From DASZCR01 sp035942915 (GTDB taxonomy: Bacteria; Acidobacteriota; Blastocatellia; Pyrinomonadales; Pyrinomonadaceae), in assembly GCA_035942915.1 (NCBI GenBank), contig DASZCR010000317.1:1-39782 (forward strand): a stretch of DNA of 39,782 bases, written 5' to 3'. This document shows positions 24,375 to 31,140 of the stretch, in pieces (positions within the stretch are counted from its first letter, which is position 1; the number at the start of each line of letters is the position of its first letter). Under the pieces are notes generated by a model that was not told the DNA's origin, did no database searches, and saw only the letters and a program-made list of their open reading frames with translations. Position numbers and translations under genes: made by a program.

Positions 24375-25853
24375 TTAGGTTCCGCAGAAGGTCTGAAGCA
24401 CTCGTTCGTGCTCTGCCGGCGGTTCCTCGTACCGCGTCAAGGCCGGCTGCTCTTCAAAGGGATTCGAGAGCACGGCCACCAGCTCGTGGAACGGGGCGAA
24501 ATCATCTTCGTCAATGGCCGCACGGATGACTGCCTCGACGAGATGGTTACGCGGGATGTATGCCGGGTTGGCCGACAGCATGGCAGCCCGCCGCGTAGCC
24601 GCGTCTGTCGGCTCCTGAGCGAGCCGCTGTCGCCACCTCTGCGCCCATTCGTCGTACGCAGCAGGGTCTGCGAACAAACTCCGCACGCCCGATTCATTCG
24701 CTTCAACGGACGCCGCCTCGCACAGCCGTCGGAACGTGAGCGTGAAATCGGCACGGTGCGCGCCCATCACCTGCAATAGATTCCGCCCAAGCTCCGCATC
24801 GCCCTCGCGTTCAGTGAGCAGACCGAGTTTTCGTCTGAGTCCCGCCTGATACGCACGCTCAAAGGTCGGCGCGTATGCGTCGAGAGCTTCTTGCGCCTCG
24901 TCAACGGCGGCGTCCATATCGTCTGAGAGCAGGGGCAATAGACACTCCGCGAAACGCGTCAGATTCCAGCCGCCTATCGCTGGCTGCCTTGAGTACGCGT
25001 ATCGCCCGAATCGGTCAATCGCGCTGAAGACCGCTTCAGAGTCGTAGGCGTCCATGAAGGCGCAGGGGCCATAATCGATTGTTTCGCCCGCGACAGACAT
25101 GTTGTCCGTGTTCATCACCCCATGAATGAACCCGACCAGCATCCATCTGGCAATCAACTCGGCCTGCGCCCGAATCACCGCATCGAGTAACGCGCGATAT
25201 GGTCTCTCGGCGCTGGCCGCGTCCCGGTAGTGTCGCGCAATGACATGGTCGGCCAGCAACCGTATGCCCTCCACGTCCCCGCGACTGGCGAAGAACTGAA
25301 AGGTTCCGACCCGGATGTGGCTTGAGGCGACGCGGGTCAGCACCGCACCGGGAAGTATTGTTTCCCGAATCACTACCTCTCCGGTGGTCACCGCAGCCAG
25401 TGAGCGCGTCGTGGGAATGCCCAGTGCGGCCATCGCCTCGCTGACGACGTACTCACGTAGCACCGGGCCGAGTGCGGCTCTTCCGTCGCCGCCGCGCGAG
25501 TAGGGCGTCCGACCTGAGCCTTTGAGCTGGACATCGCGTCGCGCTCCAGCCGCCTCTACGAGTTCGCCGAGAAGGATGGCGCGCCCGTCTCCTAGCTGTG
25601 GCACGAACGTGCCGAACTGATGCCCGGCATATGCGGTGGCTATCGGCTCAGACGCTTCGGGCACGCGATTGCCGGCCAGCACCTGTACACCTTCCTCGCT
25701 GGCGAGCCATTCGGGATTGAGGCCGAGTTGGATGGCGAGGGGTTCGTTAACCCGAATGAGCTTTGGAGCTTTGACCGGGGTAGGCGACACGCGCGCGTAG
25801 AACCGCTCAGGCAGCCGCGCATACGTGTTGTCGAAAGGAAAATGCATTGTCAT
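24375..25853 (-). CDS. selO: protein adenylyltransferase SelO (YdiU/UPF0061)
   Basis: Pseudokinase-fold enzyme that transfers AMP to protein Ser/Thr/Tyr residues and is linked to oxidative stress. Hallmarks are YAGHQFG, QLGDGRAILLGE, KGSGRTPYSRGGDGRAALGP, VMNTDNMS with the metal-binding Asn, and DYGPCAFMD. The protein is 492 residues from the ATG at 25853. Upstream in-frame codons are rejected because they run into the palindrome region. It ends in FCGT: the C-terminal position that carries selenocysteine in vertebrate SelO is Cys here. It forms no operon with the glycosidase, from which it is separated by 87 bases. Confidence 0.93.
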   Translation of the reverse strand: MTMHFPFDNTYARLPERFYARVSPTPVKAPKLIRVNEPLAIQLGLNPEWLASEEGVQVLAGNRVPEASEPIATAYAGHQFGTFVPQLGDGRAILLGELVEAAGARRDVQLKGSGRTPYSRGGDGRAALGPVLREYVVSEAMAALGIPTTRSLAAVTTGEVVIRETILPGAVLTRVASSHIRVGTFQFFASRGDVEGIRLLADHVIARHYRDAASAERPYRALLDAVIRAQAELIARWMLVGFIHGVMNTDNMSVAGETIDYGPCAFMDAYDSEAVFSAIDRFGRYAYSRQPAIGGWNLTRFAECLLPLLSDDMDAAVDEAQEALDAYAPTFERAYQAGLRRKLGLLTEREGDAELGRNLLQVMGAHRADFTLTFRRLCEAASVEANESGVRSLFADPAAYDEWAQRWRQRLAQEPTDAATRRAAMLSANPAYIPRNHLVEAVIRAAIDEDDFAPFHELVAVLSNPFEEQPALTRYEEPPAEHERVLQTFCGT

Positions 25854-25910
25854 CCGAAATTCCAATCCCTTCTCTCGTCGAGGCCGCACACAACCATCCG
25901 GGGCTTCTCT

Positions 25911-25940
25911 GTTGGCAGCTATTACGTAATAGGTGCCAAC
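25911..25940. promoter_or_regulatory. 30-bp near-perfect palindrome upstream of selO
   Basis: GTTGGCAGCTATTAC is followed directly by GTAATAGGTGCCAAC; the halves are inverted copies with one mismatch in 15. It lies about 58 bases upstream of the selO start on the minus strand, a typical operator position for a dimeric regulator. No known regulator consensus is recognised. Confidence 0.55.
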
Positions 25941-26174
25941 AGCGAGTCGGCAGAGGCGGCGCGCCCTTCTTACTGTGTAAAGATAGACCCTGAGTTTACA
26001 TCGAATTTGCGCGGAGCGGTAAAGCGCCTTGCTCGAATCTGATTTCAGCAATTATGTTGAGTTAAAAATTCCGGTCTCAACCACCACCAACAAGGCAATA
26101 AACACACACTGACGGGTGATGAGAACTTTGCGTTGAATGTTTACCGTTTATTTGCTAGTGTGCTCAAACCCAAA

Positions 26175-26268
26175 GAACAATCGGCAGCGCACCTGTAGAG
26201 GCCAGACCACCGGCAGGCTCGTCTTTCAGCCGCTTCAAGGCTGGCGTCTCTCGCTGCCCGGATTGTTC
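26175..26268. ncRNA. predicted structured element (long imperfect stem)
   Basis: GAACAATC-GGCAGCG (26175-26189) pairs with CGCTGCC-CG-GATTGTTC (26252-26268), 15 pairs with a 2-base bulge. Inside, AGAGGC can pair with GTCTCT and CAGCC with GGCTG around a 7-base loop. It could be a small RNA, a leader element or a small mobile remnant. No known class is matched. Confidence 0.4.
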
Positions 26269-26401
26269 CCATCCAGTGGCATTCGTAGTCGGAGGTTAAT
26301 CATGGGGTAACAGTAGCCTGCGTGCGGCAGGTTACTCACATGTGCGGACAAGGAACGCATCTGATTGCATCCGGCGCAGCTTGCGGAGGTGTCCGTGTCT
26401 C

Positions 26402-26446
26402 AAGGACGAGACTCTTCTTCTGAAGGAGGTCTCGTCCTTTGTGCTT
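26402..26446 (+). terminator. strong hairpin with weak U tract
   Basis: Perfect 11-bp inverted repeat AAGGACGAGAC / GTCTCGTCCTT followed by TGTGCTTT. If a transcript covers the structured element at 26175, this would end it. Confidence 0.6.
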
Positions 26447-26550
26447 TCAGGAATCGCCCGGTGAGGGCGCACGACATTCGACAGTCCAAAGAGAAGGAGA
26501 GTGTGTGCGAGAGAATTTTTCCGACCTGTAACACGGAGCGACGTGCGCGC

Positions 26551-26766
26551 ATGATAAGCGTAGCGCTCTTCGCCGTCGTGGCGGTTTCCTTGACGGCCTG
26601 CGGCATGACGCCGGTGAATTCTTCTGCTCCGGCGTCAGCCGCATCGCAGAGCGTGACGAGTGCGCCTCCCGTGGCCAATGCACAGCCGGGCCGACAGGAA
26701 ACGCGCTTCGCCATTCGCCTTCTCGCACGACAGTACGACGACTCCCCTGCACGGGAGAGGACATGA
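26551..26766 (+). CDS. small putative lipoprotein
   Basis: 71 residues from the ATG at 26551. A hydrophobic stretch (ISVALFAVVAVSLTAC) ends in a lipobox LTAC followed by Gly, the signature of lipid attachment and signal peptidase II cleavage. The mature part is short, Ala/Ser/Pro-rich and without a domain. A GTG at 26503 with AAGGAGA close upstream is an alternative start. It precedes the amidohydrolase gene by about 55 bases. Confidence 0.6.
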   Translation: MISVALFAVVAVSLTACGMTPVNSSAPASAASQSVTSAPPVANAQPGRQETRFAIRLLARQYDDSPARERT

Positions 26767-26820
26767 GACAAGAACCTGCGGCCGTCGTAAACACCCGCTC
26801 GCATAAAGGAATCGCCGGGC

Positions 26821-28434
26821 ATGTCTAGCGACAAGGAACAGACCTTCATCAACGGCAAAATCTTCACGGCGCGCAGCGAGGACGATTTCGTTAGCGCGTT
26901 CCGGGTTGCCGGCGGGAAGATTACGTGGGTCGGCGACGCCAGCGAAGTCAATGACGTACGCGCCATTGACCTGAAAGGACGGACGGTGCTGCCGGGCTTC
27001 ATCGACGTTCACACGCACCCGACCTACGTGGCGATGACTCTCCACGCGATGCCCTGCACAGTGCCCCTCGTCAAAGACATCCCCGAAATGATAGCGGCGC
27101 TGAAGAAGCATCCGAACTACGGCAAGGGCGCAGACGCTTGGGTCGAAGGTTGGGGCTACGACGAATCCAAACTCGCCGAGCGCCGCACCCCGACCGCCGC
27201 AGACCTCGACCTTGTCTCCACTTCGCAGCCGGTCTACGTGATGCGCTCAGACTGCCACTCCGGCATCTGCAACACGCGTGCGCTTGCGCTCGCCGGCATC
27301 ACGCGCGACACGCCCGACCCGGAGGGCGCTCGCTTCGGCCGCTACGAAAACGGCGAGCCGAACGGCGTCCTGCAAGAGCACGCCGCCAACGACGTGGTGC
27401 TTCGCGCCAAAGCGTCGCCGGACTACGACTCGAAGGTCAGCAGCATTGCCGACACCGGCGAGCACTACAACGAGCGCGGCATCGTCGCCGTCGCCGACAT
27501 GATGGCTCACGTCCACCCGTTCGACGACTTGCGGATTTACCGAGACGCCGAACGTCTTGGTCTCAAGCAGCAGGCGGCACTCTACTTCGTCTGGCCTGCG
27601 CTGAGTGAGAACGGCGTCCCAGACCTCATGGACGAGCAGCGGCGTGGGCGCGTCAAGTTCGCCGGCCTCAAGCTCTTCGCCGATGGCTCGGTCTCCGGCC
27701 GCACGGCGTGGATGTGTGGGCATTACAGGGGCGACGGGCACGGCTACTCGACCCTCAAAGACGTTGACTTGCAGTCGGGCTACGAGTGGGCGCGGCGTAA
27801 CGGGGTACAGGTGGCCGTCCACGCGATGGGCGACCGCGCACTCCAACGCATCATAGACTTCTTCACAGATAAGGAGCCTTGGATGGGCGCGCACGTCCCC
27901 TCCGTCCGCCTTGAGCATGCGACGATGTTGAGTGAGTCGCAGATGCGACAGATGAAGGAGTCGCGGATGGTCTTCGGCGTAGCCACGCAAATCATCTTCT
28001 TCTTCGCCGAGCACGACTCTTACGTGGAGAATCTGACCGACAGGCAGTACCGTGAGGCTTACCCGGTCAAGAGCTTTTACGAAAACATCGAGTACGTCGG
28101 CCTCTCCTCCGACGCTCCGGCCACGACATGGGCAGACCCGGACAACGTCTTCGTCTCCATCAAAGCAGCCGTCACGCGACGAGCTTACAACGGCGCTGAC
28201 ATCGTCCCGGAGCAGGCCGTCACGGTGCCGCAGGCCGTGCTCCTCTACACGGCGCGGGCGGGAACGGTCGCGCCCTTCGAGGGGCGTCTCGGCCGTCTCG
28301 CCGAGGGCTTCGAGGCCAGTTTTATCATCCTCGACCGCGACATCTTCATCATCGACGCCGACGAGATAGACCAGACGCTAGTCGAGCAGACGTGGATTAG
28401 AGGAGAGAAGGTCTACGAGCGTCGGTATGCGTAG
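26821..28434 (+). CDS. amidohydrolase family protein (YtcJ-like, amidohydrolase 3)
   Basis: 537-residue metal-dependent hydrolase. Residues 8-60 form the N-terminal beta domain (TFINGKIFTARSED), then GFIDVHTHP supplies the HxH metal pair at the first barrel strand. VAVHAMGDRA and RLEHATML give the later His ligands, and LSSDAPAT gives the catalytic Asp. The C-terminal RLGRLAEGFEASFIILDRD closes the beta domain. AAAGGA lies 11 bases before the ATG. Members act on amides or cyclic ureides; the substrate is not predictable. No signal peptide, so cytoplasmic. It is complete. Confidence 0.9.
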   Translation: MSSDKEQTFINGKIFTARSEDDFVSAFRVAGGKITWVGDASEVNDVRAIDLKGRTVLPGFIDVHTHPTYVAMTLHAMPCTVPLVKDIPEMIAALKKHPNYGKGADAWVEGWGYDESKLAERRTPTAADLDLVSTSQPVYVMRSDCHSGICNTRALALAGITRDTPDPEGARFGRYENGEPNGVLQEHAANDVVLRAKASPDYDSKVSSIADTGEHYNERGIVAVADMMAHVHPFDDLRIYRDAERLGLKQQAALYFVWPALSENGVPDLMDEQRRGRVKFAGLKLFADGSVSGRTAWMCGHYRGDGHGYSTLKDVDLQSGYEWARRNGVQVAVHAMGDRALQRIIDFFTDKEPWMGAHVPSVRLEHATMLSESQMRQMKESRMVFGVATQIIFFFAEHDSYVENLTDRQYREAYPVKSFYENIEYVGLSSDAPATTWADPDNVFVSIKAAVTRRAYNGADIVPEQAVTVPQAVLLYTARAGTVAPFEGRLGRLAEGFEASFIILDRDIFIIDADEIDQTLVEQTWIRGEKVYERRYA

Positions 28435-28496
28435 GCGAGCTTTTCACTTCGGCAGGTGAGGGCTGAGAGGCCGCGCCTCAGCGGTATTATCGAGCG

Positions 28497-28619
28497 ATGA
28501 GAATTTTCTCCGCCATCATGACACTGTTTCTCATCATGGACGCACTAGATTCGCCGTCTCTCTGGATTATCTGTACTGGAAGTGTTAGAAGCGTAGACCT
28601 GTTCGGTGCATGTAAGTAA
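28497..28619 (+). pseudogene. possible remnant of a MarC-family membrane protein
   Basis: The 40-residue reading frame starts MRIFSAIMTLFLIMDALDSP. This matches the usual MarC/UPF0056 opening, in which a helix leads into LFLIMDPLGNIPLF, and then loses similarity and stops. No rest of the gene follows. It has no good ribosome site. It is probably a decayed gene end; a chance match over so short a stretch cannot be excluded. Confidence 0.4.
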
Positions 28620-28653
28620 CCGAAACTTTTTCGAGCCATAAGGAGAAGACCAC

Positions 28654-29235
28654 ATGAGCAGACCCGTTCGCATTCTCGGCATCGCCGGCAGCCTTCGCCG
28701 CGAATCATTCAACCGCGCCGCCCTGCGCGCCGCGACGCAACTCGTGCCCGAAGGCGCGACCATAGATGTCTTTGAGATTGACGGCATCCCCGGCTTCAGC
28801 GAGGACGACGAGCAGAACCCGCCCGCCAAAGTCGTCGAACTGAAGCGGCGCATACGCGAGTCCGACGCCGTGCTGTTCGTCACCCCGGAGTATAACTACT
28901 CGATTCCGGGCGTGTTGAAGAACGCTATCGACTGGGCGTCGCGCCCCTACGGCGACAGCGCGTGGAATGGAAAGCCGGCGGCCATCATGGGAGCTTCCAT
29001 CGGCAGTCTCGGCACCGCGCGTGCGCAGTACCACCTGCGGCAGGTGATGGTCTTCCTCAACATGTTTCCCGTCAACCAGCCGGAGGTGATGATAGGCAAC
29101 GCCTCCGAGCGGTTCGACGGCGAAGGGAATCTGACGGACGAGGCAACGAGGGGCTACGTGCGCCAGCTATTACAGAACCTCGTGGAATGGACAAGGCGCA
29201 TCGGACAGCCGCAAGGCGCGGAAGGGAATCAATGA
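28654..29235 (+). CDS. NADPH-dependent FMN reductase
   Basis: 193-residue flavodoxin-fold reductase. The FMN phosphate loop is GSLRRESFN (residues 12-20) and the isoalloxazine-contact motif is TPEYNYSIPGVLKNAIDW. This is the SsuE/ChrR/azoreductase-like NADPH:FMN reductase family, reducing quinones, metals or azo compounds with NAD(P)H. TAAGGAGAAG precedes the ATG. The stop overlaps a short ORF as ATGA, and the UGA-containing thioredoxin-fold gene follows 146 bases on, suggesting a shared redox-related transcript. Confidence 0.92.
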   Translation: MSRPVRILGIAGSLRRESFNRAALRAATQLVPEGATIDVFEIDGIPGFSEDDEQNPPAKVVELKRRIRESDAVLFVTPEYNYSIPGVLKNAIDWASRPYGDSAWNGKPAAIMGASIGSLGTARAQYHLRQVMVFLNMFPVNQPEVMIGNASERFDGEGNLTDEATRGYVRQLLQNLVEWTRRIGQPQGAEGNQ

Positions 29236-29363
29236 AAGTCGCACAGAGCGGCGCGAGCGGCAACGCCGACCTGTGTCAAGTCTCTCGCCGTAGCTCAGAA
29301 AGCTACGAAGGTGTCGAGAAGAGTATGAGAAAGCGCGGCAGAGAAATCCGCGCTTACTGCTAA
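29232..29363 (+). CDS. short ORF overlapping the FMN reductase stop
   Basis: 43 residues, starting in an ATGA overlap with the reductase stop and ending 18 bases before the next gene. Basic, Ser/Arg-rich, two Cys, no domain. The overlap is suggestive of translation but the product resembles nothing known and may be spurious. Confidence 0.25.
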   Translation: MKVAQSGASGNADLCQVSRRSSESYEGVEKSMRKRGREIRAYC

Positions 29364-29381
29364 TTCAGGAGGGCAAGAAAG

Positions 29382-29948
29382 ATGAGCATACAGTGGAACA
29401 AAGACGCCGACGCGGCGCTCGCCGAAGCCAAAGAGGCAAAGAGACCTCTCCTTGTTGACTTCAGCGCCGCCCCTGCTTGAGGCGCTTGCGCTCGGCTGGA
29501 AGCCGAGTCCTACGACGACACTGAAGTCGCTTCCTTCATCGAAGAGAACTTCGTGCCCCTTGGGGCACACATCAAGGAGCACCCCGCCTACTTCCATCGC
29601 TTCGACGCGGTGTGGACGCCGACCGTGCTCGTGCTCGACGCGAGCGGGGAGGAGCGCCTGCGCATCGAGGGCTACCTGCCGAAAGATGAGTTCCGCGCAC
29701 ACTTGGAGTTAGGGCTGGCGCGGGTCGCCTTCATGCGCAAGCAGTGGGCCGACGCCGAGCAGAGGTACGCGCAAATCGTCGAGCGTTATCCCGACTCGAA
29801 GGTCGCGCCGGAGGCGGTCTACTGGAGGGGCGTCAGCCACTACAAGGCGACGAACGACCATACGGTGCTCGGCGATGTGGCAGAGCAGTTTAAAGGGAAG
29901 TATCAGGATAGCGTGTGGGCTTTGAAGGCTCTACCTTGGTCTCACTGA
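29382..29948 (+). CDS. thioredoxin-fold selenoprotein candidate (in-frame UGA), with C-terminal TPR-like helices
   Basis: One 189-codon frame with a UGA at codon 33 (29478-29480) and a normal stop at 29948. It starts at an ATG with AGGAGGGC upstream. Residues 22-36 read PLLVDFSAAPA-U-GAC: the UGA falls where the first Cys of the thioredoxin CxxC motif stands, giving UxxC, and similarity continues in the same frame (RLEAESYDD, then WTPTVLVLDASGEERLR with the cis-Pro-type segment). The C-terminal part (about 125-180) has the spacing of tetratricopeptide-like helices (ADAEQRYAQIVERYPDS). A SECIS-like hairpin follows the UGA. Nonsense mutation is the alternative, but the exact placement argues against it. 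No selA, selB or selC is in the window. Confidence 0.8.
29490..29508 (+). promoter_or_regulatory. predicted bacterial SECIS element
   Basis: Hairpin GCTCGGC / GCCGAGT (7 pairs, the last G-U) around the loop TGGAA. The loop starts 17 bases after the UGA and has G at its second position, within the published geometry for bacterial SECIS (16-37 bases, a G among the first two loop bases). In the cell it would recruit SelB with selenocysteyl-tRNA. Confidence 0.7.
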
Positions 29949-30088
29949 CAAGCAGAGCACGAAACATGGCTCGAAGGACGGCGAGAATCATTGAGGAGAA
30001 ACTCTTCTAGGCTCAGGTCGGGTTGATGAATCAGACCGGCGTGATGTAAAGGAGCATTCTCCACCTGCGTCGAGCGCGGAGTGTGAGC

Positions 30089-30868
30089 ATGGCTACACGG
30101 ATGCCGGCCATCTTCTTCGGGCACGGCAACCCGCTGAACGCGCTACAGGCTAACGACTGGACTGAGGGTTGGGCGGCCGTCGGCCGCAGCATCCCGCGCC
30201 CGGAGGCTATCGTCTGCATCTCTGCGCATTGGTACTTACCGGCGACGCTCGTGACCGCGCAGGAGCGGCCGCGCACTATCCACGACTTCGGCGGCTTCCC
30301 GCGCGAGCTGTACCAAGTCCGCTATCCCGCGCCCGGTGCGCCAGAGCTTGCGCGGCGCGTGCGTGACCTGCTCGCGCCTGCGCCCGTCGGCCTAGATGAA
30401 CGCTGGGGCTTGGAGCACGGCACGTGGTCTGTGCTCTGCCACGTCTTCCCGCAGGCCGATGTCCCTGTCATCCAACTCAGCATCGACGAGACGCAGCCGG
30501 CCGAGTTTCACTACGAACTCGCCAATCGGCTCGCGCCCCTGCGCGACGAAGGTGTGCTCGTCATGAGCAGCGGCAACCTCGTTCACAACCTGCACGCCTA
30601 CGCTTGGGGGCGCTACGTGGCCGAGCCTCTCGAATGGGCGGTTCGGTTCGAGACGCGTGCACGCGAACTGCTGCTTGCCGGCGACGACCAACCGCTCGTC
30701 AACTACGAAAGCTTGGGGCATGACGCGATGCTCGCAGCCCCGACGCCCGACCACTACCTGCCGCTGCTCTACGTCATCGCGCTACGACAGGAGGGCGAAC
30801 AGGTCAGCTTCCCGGTCGAAGGGTTCGACGGCGGCTCGGTCTCCATGCTCACCATCCGCGTCGGCTGA
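30089..30868 (+). CDS. extradiol ring-opening dioxygenase, 4,5-DOPA dioxygenase type (YgiD/DODA)
   Basis: 259 residues in the class III LigB-like fold. Iron ligands lie in FFGHGNP and ISAHWY, and the family motifs are HDFGGFP, ERWGLEHGTWSVL and GNLVHNL. The family opens catechol rings, in plants and some bacteria giving betalamic acid; the bacterial physiological substrate is not settled. The ATG at 30089 has GGAG seven bases upstream; a GTG two codons earlier is less likely. It has its own transcription context, with no operon partner downstream. Confidence 0.92.
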   Translation: MATRMPAIFFGHGNPLNALQANDWTEGWAAVGRSIPRPEAIVCISAHWYLPATLVTAQERPRTIHDFGGFPRELYQVRYPAPGAPELARRVRDLLAPAPVGLDERWGLEHGTWSVLCHVFPQADVPVIQLSIDETQPAEFHYELANRLAPLRDEGVLVMSSGNLVHNLHAYAWGRYVAEPLEWAVRFETRARELLLAGDDQPLVNYESLGHDAMLAAPTPDHYLPLLYVIALRQEGEQVSFPVEGFDGGSVSMLTIRVG

Positions 30869-31025
30869 GCCGCCCACGCAAGAAAAGTCATCGGCTCGCA
30901 CAAGACAGTGTAGAGAGATTACAAGGTTCGTGATTGAAGACGACCATGTCGGGCAGCGCGAAAGATAAACAGCCCTTTCGTCATCAAGGCCGACCCTCTA
31001 TAAGGCTACGCACTAAAAAAGCCAC

Positions 31026-31054
31026 TTGACAAAAACCTCTACCTTTTAAATAAT
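31026..31054 (+). promoter_or_regulatory. sigma-70-like promoter of the TonB receptor gene
   Basis: TTGACA (31026-31031), a 17-base spacer, then AATAAT (31049-31054). It is the best promoter match in the window and lies about 85 bases before the receptor start. Confidence 0.65.
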
Positions 31055-31064
31055 CTCGTCTCGA

Positions 31065-31085
31065 AATTGAAAGTGAATTTCAATT
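31065..31085 (+). promoter_or_regulatory. operator-like inverted repeat, likely Fur-type
   Basis: AATTGAAA-gtgaa-TTTCAATT, perfect 8-base arms over a 5-base spacer, starting 11 bases after the -10 box and so overlapping the expected transcription start. The position suits a repressor such as Fur, and the gene is an iron receptor. The match to the canonical Fur box is only partial. Confidence 0.5.
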
Positions 31086-31140
31086 CCGCCCAACGCTCTG
31101 CCATTTCAATCGTGAAGCTATCGCCGGATAAGGTCTGATT

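Larger units (their letters stand above)
25854..26550. other. long intergenic region, about 700 bases
   Basis: Between divergent selO and the lipoprotein gene. It holds a 30-bp palindrome (25911), an AT-rich middle part (26040-26160), a long imperfect stem (26175-26268) and a strong hairpin with weak U tract (26402). It has no convincing ORF. Regulatory or small-RNA content is likely. Confidence 0.5.

Noticed and set aside
26175..26340. Cobalamin or cyclic-di-GMP riboswitch
   Set aside because: Some short pieces are reminiscent, but the conserved cores of these classes are absent; it is kept only as an unclassified structured element.
29288..29363. tRNA-like string GCCGTAGCTCAG
   Set aside because: No T-loop, anticodon arm or acceptor partner follows within tRNA length.
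29382..29948. Frameshifted or two-part thioredoxin pseudogene
   Set aside because: No frameshift is needed: both parts share one frame and only the UGA separates them, at the catalytic position with a SECIS-like hairpin.
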